From: Ophiura sarsii
Lineage: Eukaryota; Echinodermata; Ophiuroidea; Amphilepidida; Ophiuridae
Direction of reading: 5' to 3'
DNA length: 64,000 bases
Assembly: GCA_035610835.1 (NCBI GenBank)
Contig: CM069447.1
Location: 76,583,982-76,647,981, forward strand
This document shows, piece after piece, positions 9,823 to 23,524 of the stretch. The notes below the pieces were generated by a model that saw nothing but the letters and a program-made list of their open reading frames with translations, searched no databases and was not told where the DNA came from. Each line of letters starts with the position of its first letter. Positions within the stretch are counted from its first letter, which is position 1. The position numbers and the translations under genes are program-made.

Positions 9823-10286
9823 TTAGGGATTGGTCAGTCAATACTTAGGCAACATATACGTCAAAACATGTTATTTTTACAATTTATTTTCATGGATGTG
9901 AAACAAAATGTTGAAGAACAATTAGAGTTCGTATATGTATTAATTGATTTCTAATCAACATTTGATAGACGGCATATTAAGTCAGACAAAAGTGTATTAG
10001 GGACTGGCCATTAATTACTAAGGCTGTCTCTGTATATTAAATGTGTGCGACGATAGGTCTATAATAGGCCTTGCAATTGTTATAGTTCATGCAAACATTA
10101 CTATCTTCAGAAGATAGCAATTAATGACACGATGCCATGTTATGTTCCTAGCATTAAAATATATAATCATGGAAAATAATCATAATAACATTTATTTAAA
10201 AAATAAATAAAGCCACATAAACAGAATGGCTAATACAAACAAAGATAGAAGAACGAAAAGTCACTTTGTGTATTAGGGACTGGTCA
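9823..10286 (+). repeat. Internal duplications in the unit, marked by TTAGGGAYTGGTCA-like motifs
   Basis: Segments starting at 9992 and 10268 are about 85% alike over about 190 bp or more (both run through CTGTCTCTGTAT, GGCCTTG, TTATAGTTCATGCAAACATT and ACTATCTTCAGAAGAT). A shorter, more diverged start (TTAGGGATTGGTCA) lies at 9823, and an inverted one (TGACCGGTCCCTAA) at 9244-9257. The unit was itself built by earlier local duplications. Confidence 0.7.
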
Positions 10287-10571
10287 TTATTTACTAACGC
10301 TGTCTCTGTATGTTAATTGTGTGCGACTATAGGTGTATAATAGGCCTTGTCATTGTTATAGTTCATGCAAACATTACTATCTTCAGAAGATGACACGTTA
10401 TGTTCTTATCATTTAAATATGAAATTATGGAAAATAAATAAAGTCACATATATCAAATAATGCGCCATGAAGACAAAACTCTAAGATAACGTGCCGATTA
10501 TTTAAAAAAATGGACTTTATGATCGTTTAGAAATAAGCTTAGAGGCACACACAAGAAGAAGAAAAATAGAA

Positions 10572-10642
10572 GATTGGGCAAGGATTCGAACCTGGGGCCG
10601 CGGCGTGGAAGTCTCTTATGTTAACCACTACACTAACCGGGC
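10572..10642 (-). tRNA. tRNA-like Pol III module, satellite unit 1, left (degenerate)
   Basis: The 71-base minus-strand segment starts GCCCGGT and has an A box (TAGTGTAGTGGTTAAC) and a perfect B box (GGTTCGAATCC) at tRNA spacing. The anticodon position reads TCC by alignment with glutamate/glycine-type tRNAs, and a T5 Pol III terminator lies 6 bases past the end (10562-10566). However, the acceptor stem pairs at only about 3 of 7 positions and the anticodon stem pairs poorly, so it is probably not a working tRNA. It is better read as a tRNA-derived (SINE-like) promoter. Confidence 0.6.
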
Positions 10643-11145
10643 GTGTGTGCATGTTGTAATTGAATTATACGCTATCAATACACGTGCATTGTTATTGCAG
10701 CGGTGAATCATTGCAACGGTACACCATTACAACTCATCAAATTTCTCATTATTATGAAATGCAAAACTTTTTTTCTCAATGGATTAGTGTTTAGTGGACA
10801 ATGTGAAACTCATAGGCTATCTTTTAGAAGAAATGAATCGCATCTTCGGTATGTTTCAACGGTTCACCCCTGCTGAATTTAAACATATATGACTATAGAT
10901 TTATATTATTTCACCAATGGTACACCGTTGAAAGGTAGGTATGCGGTGCTTAATCTTTGCTTAAAAAGGGTCTATATGAACGGTATTTGTCCTCTAATCC
11001 CTTATCCATTGAAAAATCAGTTCTGTATTTCGTAACAATGACACATTTGATGATTTCTTATGGTGAACCGATGATATTGATTCACCATTGCGATGACAAT
11101 ACACGAGCATTGATAGCGTATAATTCAGTAACAATATGCACACAC

Positions 11146-11216
11146 GCCCGGTTGGTGTAGTGGTTAACATATGAGACTTGCACCCCACTGTCCCGGGTTC
11201 GAATCCTTGTCTAAGC
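11146..11216 (+). tRNA. tRNA-like Pol III module, satellite unit 1, right (degenerate)
   Basis: Plus-strand mate of the module at 10572-10642, transcribed away from it. A box TGGTGTAGTGGTTAAC, B box GGTTCGAATCC, anticodon position TGC by alignment, and a T6 run at 11248-11253 as a possible terminator. About 4 of 7 acceptor pairs and 4 of 5 T-stem pairs form, but the anticodon stem does not. About 80 bases upstream of both modules are also alike (GATTCACC ... ATTGATAGCGTATAATTCA), so the pair arose by an inverted duplication older than the satellite amplification. Confidence 0.6.
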
Positions 11217-12977
11217 TTCTATTCGATAATTATTTATTTGTTGCTTCTTTTTTCTAACAATCATGATTTGCATTATTTGTTTTTAATCAGCACTATCATT
11301 GTGTCTTCTATTTCTTGAATAATCATAATGTCCTAGATTTTGGTACCGAAAGAGTGCAGATGTACTCATTCTTATAAATGGGCGTAATGGCTTGACAACT
11401 TTGATTTATTGTCAAAACAAAACAGGCATATTTCATGTTGGGTCTATATTTTTAAGTTATATAGCCACTGGTATTAAGATATATAGATATAGATACTGGT
11501 CTTGAGATATATATAAACGACAGGAAGATGTTTTCTCAACGTTTAGCTGATGATATATGAGGTCGAGCATCCATCTGAATTTAAATAACTGGTCATGTCT
11601 ATAGTTTCACTGCCATTTTAAGTGAAAAATATACCTCCGTATTTAAAAGTGACCGGTCCCTAAAAGTACTTTGACGCATATTGTTTGAACACGTGACCAG
11701 TGTTATAACCTATCTGTCGTCCAAATCTGGTGAAGAAATCTTTGTTTAATCTCATGTTATAGCCAAAAGACTTAACACAGATGATTTTTTTAGCAAATGA
11801 CTCAGACAATCAAGGAAAAAAAGGTTGGCACACTTTGTCTTAATTACGGAAAAAAACCCGCCCCTCTCCCCGGAGGCAATGTTGATCCGAGTCATATTAT
11901 CAGAAGCCATGGTAGGTCCCCCAACATTGATTGATGGGGGATGGGGAAGGATATAAGAAAGGGGGGAGACTTTTGCTTTCTATTAAACAGTGCTATGTCC
12001 CAAGTCTGATCTCAATTGCGAGCACAGGGATATTTGTAATAAGTTGCGTCAAGTGTGCCAACTATTATTTTCCTTGATTGTCTGAGCGAAATCCTAAATT
12101 CACCATGTGGGATTGGTTTTTTGGCTATAACTTTAGAACCAAATGCCCGATGCTAACGAGGTTTTGCACGATTATTGTAGGGTATATTGTCAACATTCCC
12201 AAAAAGTTACAAGTATCAATTACGTCATTTAGGGATTGGTCAGTCAATACTTAGGCAACATATACGTCAAAACATGTTATTTTTACAATTTATTTTCATG
12301 GATGTGAAACAAAATGTTGAAGAACAATTAGAGTTCGTATATGTATTAATTGATTTCTAATCAACATTTGATAGACGGCATATTAAGTCAGACAAAAGTG
12401 TATTAGGGACTGGCCATTAATTACTAAGGCTGTCTCTGTATATTAAATGTGTGCGACGATAGGTCTATAATAGGCCTTGCAATTGTTATAGTTCATGCAA
12501 ACATTACTATCTTCAGAAGATAGCAATTAATGACACGATGCCATGTTATGTTCCTAGCATTAAAATATATAATCATGGAAAATAATCATAATAACATTTA
12601 TTTAAAAAATAAATAAAGCCACATAAACAGAATGGCTAATACAAACAAAGATAGAAGAACGAAAAGTCACTTTGTGTATTAGGGACTGGTCATTATTTAC
12701 TAACGCTGTCTCTGTATGTTAATTGTGTGCGACTATAGGTGTATAATAGGCCTTGTCATTGTTATAGTTCATGCAAACATTACTATCTTCAGAAGATGAC
12801 ACGTTATGTTCTTATCATTTAAATATGAAATTATGGAAAATAAATAAAGTCACATATATCAAATAATGCGCCATGAAGACAAAACTCTAAGATAACGTGC
12901 CGATTATTTAAAAAAATGGACTTTATGATCGTTTAGAAATAAGCTTAGAGGCACACACAAGAAGAAGAAAAATAGAA

Positions 12978-13048
12978 GATTGGGCAAGGATTCGAACCTG
13001 GGGCCGCGGCGTGGAAGTCTCTTATGTTAACCACTACACTAACCGGGC
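12978..13048 (-). tRNA. tRNA-like module, unit 2 left
   Basis: Copy of the unit-1 left module at +2406; A and B boxes unchanged. Confidence 0.58.
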
Positions 13049-13551
13049 GTGTGTGCATGTTGTAATTGAATTATACGCTATCAATACACGTGCATTGTTA
13101 TTGCAGCGGTGAATCATTGCAACGGTACACCATTACAACTCATCAAATTTCTCATTATTATGAAATGCAAAACTTTTTTTCTCAATGGATTAGTGTTTAG
13201 TGGACAATGTGAAACTCATAGGCTATCTTTTAGAAGAAATGAATCGCATCTTCGGTATGTTTCAACGGTTCACCCCTGCTGAATTTAAACATATATGACT
13301 ATAGATTTATATTATTTCACCAATGGTACACCGTTGAAAGGTAGGTATGCGGTGCTTAATCTTTGCTTAAAAAGGGTCTATATGAACGGTATTTGTCCTC
13401 TAATCCCTTATCCATTGAAAAATCAGTTCTGTATTTCGTAACAATGACACATTTGATGATTTCTTATGGTGAACCGATGATATTGATTCACCATTGCGAT
13501 GACAATACACGAGCATTGATAGCGTATAATTCAGTAACAATATGCACACAC

Positions 13552-13622
13552 GCCCGGTTGGTGTAGTGGTTAACATATGAGACTTGCACCCCACTGTCCC
13601 GGGTTCGAATCCTTGTCTAAGC
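13552..13622 (+). tRNA. tRNA-like module, unit 2 right
   Basis: Copy of the unit-1 right module at +2406; A and B boxes unchanged. Confidence 0.58.
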
Positions 13623-14214
13623 TTCTATTCGATAATTATTTATTTGTTGCTTCTTTTTTCTAACAATCATGATTTGCATTATTTGTTTTTAATCAGCACT
13701 ATCATTGTGTCTTCTATTTCTTGAATAATCATAATGTCCTAGATTTTGGTACCGAAAGAGTGCAGATGTACTCATTCTTATAAATGGGCGTAATGGCTTG
13801 ACAACTTTGATTTATTGTCAAAACAAAACAGGCATATTTCATGTTGGGTCTATATTTTTAAGTTATATAGCCACTGGTATTAAGATATATAGATATAGAT
13901 ACTGGTCTTGAGATATATATAAACGACAGGAAGATGTTTTCTCAACGTTTAGCTGATGATATATGAGGTCGAGCATCCATCTGAATTTAAATAACTGGTC
14001 ATGTCTATAGTTTCACTGCCATTTTAAGTGAAAAATATACCTCCGTATTTAAAAGTGACCGGTCCCTAAAAGTACTTTGACGCATATTGTTTGAACACGT
14101 GACCAGTGTTATAACCTATCTGTCGTCCAAATCTGGTGAAGAAATCTTTGTTTAATCTCATGTTATAGCCAAAAGACTTAACACAGATGATTTTTTTAGC
14201 AAATGACTCAGACA

Positions 14215-14758
14215 ATCAAGGAAAAAAAGGTTGGCACACTTTGTCTTAATTACGGAAAAAAACCCGCCCCTCTCCCCGGAGGCAATGTTGATCCGAGTCA
14301 TATTATCAGAAGCCATGGTAGGTCCCCCAACATTGATTGATGGGGGATGGGGAAGGATATAAGAAAGGGGGGAGACTTTTGCTTTCTATTAAACAGTGCT
14401 ATGTCCCAAGTCTGATCTCAATTGCGAGCACAGGGATATTTGTAATAAGTTGCGTCAAGTGTGCCAACTATTATTTTCCTTGATCTATCAAGGAAAAAAA
14501 GGTTGGCACACTTTGTCTTAATTACGGAAAAAAACCCGCCCCTCTCCCCGGAGGCAATGTTGATCCGAGTCATATTATCAGAAGCCATGGTAGGTCCCCC
14601 AACATTGATTGATGGGGGATGGGGAAGGATATAAGAAAGGGGGGAGACTTTTGCTTTCTATTAAACAGTGCTATGTCCCAAGTCTGATCTCAATTGCGAG
14701 CACAGGGATATTTGTAATAAGTTGCGTCAAGTGTGCCAACTATTATTTTCCTTGATTG
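14215..14758 (+). repeat. 272-bp tandem duplication unique to satellite unit 3
   Basis: Segment 14215-14486 is repeated at 14487-14758. The junction reads CCTTGATCTATCAAGG, so the duplicated piece runs from the ATCAAGG of one hairpin arm to the CCTTGAT of the other: almost exactly the hairpin and its loop. No other unit has it, so it arose within the array. Confidence 0.92.
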
Positions 14759-15655
14759 TCTGAGCGAAATCCTAAATTCACCATGTGGGATTGGTTTTTT
14801 GGCTATAACTTTAGAACCAAATGCCCGATGCTAACGAGGTTTTGCACGATTATTGTAGGGTATATTGTCAACATTCCCAAAAAGTTACAAGTATCAATTA
14901 CGTCATTTAGGGATTGGTCAGTCAATACTTAGGCAACATATACGTCAAAACATGTTATTTTTACAATTTATTTTCATGGATGTGAAACAAAATGTTGAAG
15001 AACAATTAGAGTTCGTATATGTATTAATTGATTTCTAATCAACATTTGATAGACGGCATATTAAGTCAGACAAAAGTGTATTAGGGACTGGCCATTAATT
15101 ACTAAGGCTGTCTCTGTATATTAAATGTGTGCGACGATAGGTCTATAATAGGCCTTGCAATTGTTATAGTTCATGCAAACATTACTATCTTCAGAAGATA
15201 GCAATTAATGACACGATGCCATGTTATGTTCCTAGCATTAAAATATATAATCATGGAAAATAATCATAATAACATTTATTTAAAAAATAAATAAAGCCAC
15301 ATAAACAGAATGGCTAATACAAACAAAGATAGAAGAACGAAAAGTCACTTTGTGTATTAGGGACTGGTCATTATTTACTAACGCTGTCTCTGTATGTTAA
15401 TTGTGTGCGACTATAGGTGTATAATAGGCCTTGTCATTGTTATAGTTCATGCAAACATTACTATCTTCAGAAGATGACACGTTATGTTCTTATCATTTAA
15501 ATATGAAATTATGGAAAATAAATAAAGTCACATATATCAAATAATGCGCCATGAAGACAAAACTCTAAGATAACGTGCCGATTATTTAAAAAAATGGACT
15601 TTATGATCGTTTAGAAATAAGCTTAGAGGCACACACAAGAAGAAGAAAAATAGAA

Positions 15656-15726
15656 GATTGGGCAAGGATTCGAACCTGGGGCCGCGGCGTGGAAGTCTCT
15701 TATGTTAACCACTACACTAACCGGGC
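15656..15726 (-). tRNA. tRNA-like module, unit 3 left
   Basis: Same 71-base module; shifted by 272 bp relative to other units because of the upstream duplication. Confidence 0.58.
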
Positions 15727-16229
15727 GTGTGTGCATGTTGTAATTGAATTATACGCTATCAATACACGTGCATTGTTATTGCAGCGGTGAATCATTGCAA
15801 CGGTACACCATTACAACTCATCAAATTTCTCATTATTATGAAATGCAAAACTTTTTTTCTCAATGGATTAGTGTTTAGTGGACAATGTGAAACTCATAGG
15901 CTATCTTTTAGAAGAAATGAATCGCATCTTCGGTATGTTTCAACGGTTCACCCCTGCTGAATTTAAACATATATGACTATAGATTTATATTATTTCACCA
16001 ATGGTACACCGTTGAAAGGTAGGTATGCGGTGCTTAATCTTTGCTTAAAAAGGGTCTATATGAACGGTATTTGTCCTCTAATCCCTTATCCATTGAAAAA
16101 TCAGTTCTGTATTTCGTAACAATGACACATTTGATGATTTCTTATGGTGAACCGATGATATTGATTCACCATTGCGATGACAATACACGAGCATTGATAG
16201 CGTATAATTCAGTAACAATATGCACACAC

Positions 16230-16300
16230 GCCCGGTTGGTGTAGTGGTTAACATATGAGACTTGCACCCCACTGTCCCGGGTTCGAATCCTTGTCTAAGC
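16230..16300 (+). tRNA. tRNA-like module, unit 3 right
   Basis: Right-hand module of unit 3; boxes and terminator run as in unit 1. Confidence 0.58.
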
Positions 16301-18061
16301 TTCTATTCGATAATTATTTATTTGTTGCTTCTTTTTTCTAACAATCATGATTTGCATTATTTGTTTTTAATCAGCACTATCATTGTGTCTTCTATTTCTT
16401 GAATAATCATAATGTCCTAGATTTTGGTACCGAAAGAGTGCAGATGTACTCATTCTTATAAATGGGCGTAATGGCTTGACAACTTTGATTTATTGTCAAA
16501 ACAAAACAGGCATATTTCATGTTGGGTCTATATTTTTAAGTTATATAGCCACTGGTATTAAGATATATAGATATAGATACTGGTCTTGAGATATATATAA
16601 ACGACAGGAAGATGTTTTCTCAACGTTTAGCTGATGATATATGAGGTCGAGCATCCATCTGAATTTAAATAACTGGTCATGTCTATAGTTTCACTGCCAT
16701 TTTAAGTGAAAAATATACCTCCGTATTTAAAAGTGACCGGTCCCTAAAAGTACTTTGACGCATATTGTTTGAACACGTGACCAGTGTTATAACCTATCTG
16801 TCGTCCAAATCTGGTGAAGAAATCTTTGTTTAATCTCATGTTATAGCCAAAAGACTTAACACAGATGATTTTTTTAGCAAATGACTCAGACAATCAAGGA
16901 AAAAAAGGTTGGCACACTTTGTCTTAATTACGGAAAAAAACCCGCCCCTCTCCCCGGAGGCAATGTTGATCCGAGTCATATTATCAGAAGCCATGGTAGG
17001 TCCCCCAACATTGATTGATGGGGGATGGGGAAGGATATAAGAAAGGGGGGAGACTTTTGCTTTCTATTAAACAGTGCTATGTCCCAAGTCTGATCTCAAT
17101 TGCGAGCACAGGGATATTTGTAATAAGTTGCGTCAAGTGTGCCAACTATTATTTTCCTTGATTGTCTGAGCGAAATCCTAAATTCACCATGTGGGATTGG
17201 TTTTTTGGCTATAACTTTAGAACCAAATGCCCGATGCTAACGAGGTTTTGCACGATTATTGTAGGGTATATTGTCAACATTCCCAAAAAGTTACAAGTAT
17301 CAATTACGTCATTTAGGGATTGGTCAGTCAATACTTAGGCAACATATACGTCAAAACATGTTATTTTTACAATTTATTTTCATGGATGTGAAACAAAATG
17401 TTGAAGAACAATTAGAGTTCGTATATGTATTAATTGATTTCTAATCAACATTTGATAGACGGCATATTAAGTCAGACAAAAGTGTATTAGGGACTGGCCA
17501 TTAATTACTAAGGCTGTCTCTGTATATTAAATGTGTGCGACGATAGGTCTATAATAGGCCTTGCAATTGTTATAGTTCATGCAAACATTACTATCTTCAG
17601 AAGATAGCAATTAATGACACGATGCCATGTTATGTTCCTAGCATTAAAATATATAATCATGGAAAATAATCATAATAACATTTATTTAAAAAATAAATAA
17701 AGCCACATAAACAGAATGGCTAATACAAACAAAGATAGAAGAACGAAAAGTCACTTTGTGTATTAGGGACTGGTCATTATTTACTAACGCTGTCTCTGTA
17801 TGTTAATTGTGTGCGACTATAGGTGTATAATAGGCCTTGTCATTGTTATAGTTCATGCAAACATTACTATCTTCAGAAGATGACACGTTATGTTCTTATC
17901 ATTTAAATATGAAATTATGGAAAATAAATAAAGTCACATATATCAAATAATGCGCCATGAAGACAAAACTCTAAGATAACGTGCCGATTATTTAAAAAAA
18001 TGGACTTTATGATCGTTTAGAAATAAGCTTAGAGGCACACACAAGAAGAAGAAAAATAGAA

Positions 18062-18132
18062 GATTGGGCAAGGATTCGAACCTGGGGCCGCGGCGTGGAA
18101 GTCTCTTATGTTAACCACTACACTAACCGGGC
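18062..18132 (-). tRNA. tRNA-like module, unit 4 left
   Basis: Left-hand module of unit 4, no differences seen from unit 1. Confidence 0.58.
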
Positions 18133-18635
18133 GTGTGTGCATGTTGTAATTGAATTATACGCTATCAATACACGTGCATTGTTATTGCAGCGGTGAATCA
18201 TTGCAACGGTACACCATTACAACTCATCAAATTTCTCATTATTATGAAATGCAAAACTTTTTTTCTCAATGGATTAGTGTTTAGTGGACAATGTGAAACT
18301 CATAGGCTATCTTTTAGAAGAAATGAATCGCATCTTCGGTATGTTTCAACGGTTCACCCCTGCTGAATTTAAACATATATGACTATAGATTTATATTATT
18401 TCACCAATGGTACACCGTTGAAAGGTAGGTATGCGGTGCTTAATCTTTGCTTAAAAAGGGTCTATATGAACGGTATTTGTCCTCTAATCCCTTATCCATT
18501 GAAAAATCAGTTCTGTATTTCGTAACAATGACACATTTGATGATTTCTTATGGTGAACCGATGATATTGATTCACCATTGCGATGACAATACACGAGCAT
18601 TGATAGCGTATAATTCAGTAACAATATGCACACAC

Positions 18636-18706
18636 GCCCGGTTGGTGTAGTGGTTAACATATGAGACTTGCACCCCACTGTCCCGGGTTCGAATCCTTGT
18701 CTAAGC
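18636..18706 (+). tRNA. tRNA-like module, unit 4 right
   Basis: Right-hand module of unit 4, no differences seen from unit 1. Confidence 0.58.
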
Positions 18707-20467
18707 TTCTATTCGATAATTATTTATTTGTTGCTTCTTTTTTCTAACAATCATGATTTGCATTATTTGTTTTTAATCAGCACTATCATTGTGTCTTCTA
18801 TTTCTTGAATAATCATAATGTCCTAGATTTTGGTACCGAAAGAGTGCAGATGTACTCATTCTTATAAATGGGCGTAATGGCTTGACAACTTTGATTTATT
18901 GTCAAAACAAAACAGGCATATTTCATGTTGGGTCTATATTTTTAAGTTATATAGCCACTGGTATTAAGATATATAGATATAGATACTGGTCTTGAGATAT
19001 ATATAAACGACAGGAAGATGTTTTCTCAACGTTTAGCTGATGATATATGAGGTCGAGCATCCATCTGAATTTAAATAACTGGTCATGTCTATAGTTTCAC
19101 TGCCATTTTAAGTGAAAAATATACCTCCGTATTTAAAAGTGACCGGTCCCTAAAAGTACTTTGACGCATATTGTTTGAACACGTGACCAGTGTTATAACC
19201 TATCTGTCGTCCAAATCTGGTGAAGAAATCTTTGTTTAATCTCATGTTATAGCCAAAAGACTTAACACAGATGATTTTTTTAGCAAATGACTCAGACAAT
19301 CAAGGAAAAAAAGGTTGGCACACTTTGTCTTAATTACGGAAAAAAACCCGCCCCTCTCCCCGGAGGCAATGTTGATCCGAGTCATATTATCAGAAGCCAT
19401 GGTAGGTCCCCCAACATTGATTGATGGGGGATGGGGAAGGATATAAGAAAGGGGGGAGACTTTTGCTTTCTATTAAACAGTGCTATGTCCCAAGTCTGAT
19501 CTCAATTGCGAGCACAGGGATATTTGTAATAAGTTGCGTCAAGTGTGCCAACTATTATTTTCCTTGATTGTCTGAGCGAAATCCTAAATTCACCATGTGG
19601 GATTGGTTTTTTGGCTATAACTTTAGAACCAAATGCCCGATGCTAACGAGGTTTTGCACGATTATTGTAGGGTATATTGTCAACATTCCCAAAAAGTTAC
19701 AAGTATCAATTACGTCATTTAGGGATTGGTCAGTCAATACTTAGGCAACATATACGTCAAAACATGTTATTTTTACAATTTATTTTCATGGATGTGAAAC
19801 AAAATGTTGAAGAACAATTAGAGTTCGTATATGTATTAATTGATTTCTAATCAACATTTGATAGACGGCATATTAAGTCAGACAAAAGTGTATTAGGGAC
19901 TGGCCATTAATTACTAAGGCTGTCTCTGTATATTAAATGTGTGCGACGATAGGTCTATAATAGGCCTTGCAATTGTTATAGTTCATGCAAACATTACTAT
20001 CTTCAGAAGATAGCAATTAATGACACGATGCCATGTTATGTTCCTAGCATTAAAATATATAATCATGGAAAATAATCATAATAACATTTATTTAAAAAAT
20101 AAATAAAGCCACATAAACAGAATGGCTAATACAAACAAAGATAGAAGAACGAAAAGTCACTTTGTGTATTAGGGACTGGTCATTATTTACTAACGCTGTC
20201 TCTGTATGTTAATTGTGTGCGACTATAGGTGTATAATAGGCCTTGTCATTGTTATAGTTCATGCAAACATTACTATCTTCAGAAGATGACACGTTATGTT
20301 CTTATCATTTAAATATGAAATTATGGAAAATAAATAAAGTCACATATATCAAATAATGCGCCATGAAGACAAAACTCTAAGATAACGTGCCGATTATTTA
20401 AAAAAATGGACTTTATGATCGTTTAGAAATAAGCTTAGAGGCACACACAAGAAGAAGAAAAATAGAA

Positions 20468-20538
20468 GATTGGGCAAGGATTCGAACCTGGGGCCGCGGC
20501 GTGGAAGTCTCTTATGTTAACCACTACACTAACCGGGC
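20468..20538 (-). tRNA. tRNA-like module, unit 5 left
   Basis: Left-hand module of unit 5, no differences seen from unit 1. Confidence 0.58.
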
Positions 20539-21045
20539 GTGTGTGCATGTTGTAATTGAATTATACGCTATCAATACACGTGCATTGTTATTGCAGCGGT
20601 GAATCATTGCAACGGTACACCATTACAACTCATCAAATTTCTCATTATTATGAAATGCAAAACTTTTTTTCTCAATGGATTAGTGTTTAGTGGACAATGT
20701 GAAACTCATAGGCTATCTTTTAGAAGAAATGAATCAATCGCATCTTCGGTATGTTTCAACGGTTCACCCCTGCTGAATTTAAACATATATGACTATAGAT
20801 TTATATTATTTCACCAATGGTACACCGTTGAAAGGTAGGTATGCGGTGCTTAATCTTTGCTTAAAAAGGGTCTATATGAACGGTATTTGTCCTCTAATCC
20901 CTTATCCATTGAAAAATCAGTTCTGTATTTCGTAACAATGACACATTTGATGATTTCTTATGGTGAACCGATGATATTGATTCACCATTGCGATGACAAT
21001 ACACGAGCATTGATAGCGTATAATTCAGTAACAATATGCACACAC

Positions 21046-21116
21046 GCCCGGTTGGTGTAGTGGTTAACATATGAGACTTGCACCCCACTGTCCCGGGTTC
21101 GAATCCTTGTCTAAGC
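21046..21116 (+). tRNA. tRNA-like module, unit 5 right
   Basis: Right-hand module of unit 5. The 4-bp AATC duplication near 20730-20737, unique to this unit, lies between the two modules. Confidence 0.58.
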
Positions 21117-22879
21117 TTCTATTCGATAATTATTTATTTGTTGCTTCTTTTTTCTAACAATCATGATTTGCATTATTTGTTTTTAATCAGCACTATCATT
21201 GTGTCTTCTATTTCTTGAATAATCATAATGTCCTAGATTTTGGTACCGAAAGAGTGCAGATGTACTCATTCTTATAAATGGGCGTAATGGCTTGACAACT
21301 TTGATTTATTGTCAAAACAAAACAGGCATATTTCATGTTGGGTCTATATTTTTAAGTTATATAGCCACTGGTATTAAGATATATAGATATAGATACTGGT
21401 CTTGAGATATATATATAAACGACAGGAAGATGTTTTCTCAACGTTTAGCTGATGATATATGAGGTCGAGCATCCATCTGAATTTAAATAACTGGTCATGT
21501 CTATAGTTTCACTGCCATTTTAAGTGAAAAATATACCTCCGTATTTAAAAGTGACCGGTCCCTAAAAGTACTTTGACGCATATTGTTTGAACACGTGACC
21601 AGTGTTATAACCTATCTGTCGTCCAAATCTGGTGAAGAAATCTTTGTTTAATCTCATGTTATAGCCAAAAGACTTAACACAGATGATTTTTTTAGCAAAT
21701 GACTCAGACAATCAAGGAAAAAAAGGTTGGCACACTTTGTCTTAATTACGGAAAAAAACCCGCCCCTCTCCCCGGAGGCAATGTTGATCCGAGTCATATT
21801 ATCAGAAGCCATGGTAGGTCCCCCAACATTGATTGATGGGGGATGGGGAAGGATATAAGAAAGGGGGGAGACTTTTGCTTTCTATTAAACAGTGCTATGT
21901 CCCAAGTCTGATCTCAATTGCGAGCACAGGGATATTTGTAATAAGTTGCGTCAAGTGTGCCAACTATTATTTTCCTTGATTGTCTGAGCGAAATCCTAAA
22001 TTCACCATGTGGGATTGGTTTTTTGGCTATAACTTTAGAACCAAATGCCCGATGCTAACGAGGTTTTGCACGATTATTGTAGGGTATATTGTCAACATTC
22101 CCAAAAAGTTACAAGTATCAATTACGTCATTTAGGGATTGGTCAGTCAATACTTAGGCAACATATACGTCAAAACATGTTATTTTTACAATTTATTTTCA
22201 TGGATGTGAAACAAAATGTTGAAGAACAATTAGAGTTCGTATATGTATTAATTGATTTCTAATCAACATTTGATAGACGGCATATTAAGTCAGACAAAAG
22301 TGTATTAGGGACTGGCCATTAATTACTAAGGCTGTCTCTGTATATTAAATGTGTGCGACGATAGGTCTATAATAGGCCTTGCAATTGTTATAGTTCATGC
22401 AAACATTACTATCTTCAGAAGATAGCAATTAATGACACGATGCCATGTTATGTTCCTAGCATTAAAATATATAATCATGGAAAATAATCATAATAACATT
22501 TATTTAAAAAATAAATAAAGCCACATAAACAGAATGGCTAATACAAACAAAGATAGAAGAACGAAAAGTCACTTTGTGTATTAGGGACTGGTCATTATTT
22601 ACTAACGCTGTCTCTGTATGTTAATTGTGTGCGACTATAGGTGTATAATAGGCCTTGTCATTGTTATAGTTCATGCAAACATTACTATCTTCAGAAGATG
22701 ACACGTTATGTTCTTATCATTTAAATATGAAATTATGGAAAATAAATAAAGTCACATATATCAAATAATGCGCCATGAAGACAAAACTCTAAGATAACGT
22801 GCCGATTATTTAAAAAAATGGACTTTATGATCGTTTAGAAATAAGCTTAGAGGCACACACAAGAAGAAGAAAAATAGAA

Positions 22880-22950
22880 GATTGGGCAAGGATTCGAACC
22901 TGGGGCCGCGGCGTGGAAGTCTCTTATGTTAACCACTACACTAACCGGGC
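22880..22950 (-). tRNA. tRNA-like module, unit 6 left
   Basis: Left-hand module of unit 6. This unit carries the 2-bp AT expansion near 21410 shared with units 7 and 8. Confidence 0.58.
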
Positions 22951-23453
22951 GTGTGTGCATGTTGTAATTGAATTATACGCTATCAATACACGTGCATTGT
23001 TATTGCAGCGGTGAATCATTGCAACGGTACACCATTACAACTCATCAAATTTCTCATTATTATGAAATGCAAAACTTTTTTTCTCAATGGATTAGTGTTT
23101 AGTGGACAATGTGAAACTCATAGGCTATCTTTTAGAAGAAATGAATCGCATCTTCGGTATGTTTCAACGGTTCACCCCTGCTGAATTTAAACATATATGA
23201 CTATAGATTTATATTATTTCACCAATGGTACACCGTTGAAAGGTAGGTATGCGGTGCTTAATCTTTGCTTAAAAAGGGTCTATATGAACGGTATTTGTCC
23301 TCTAATCCCTTATCCATTGAAAAATCAGTTCTGTATTTCGTAACAATGACACATTTGATGATTTCTTATGGTGAACCGATGATATTGATTCACCATTGCG
23401 ATGACAATACACGAGCATTGATAGCGTATAATTCAGTAACAATATGCACACAC

Positions 23454-23524
23454 GCCCGGTTGGTGTAGTGGTTAACATATGAGACTTGCACCCCACTGTC
23501 CCGGGTTCGAATCCTTGTCTAAGC
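23454..23524 (+). tRNA. tRNA-like module, unit 6 right
   Basis: Right-hand module of unit 6, boxes intact. Confidence 0.58.
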
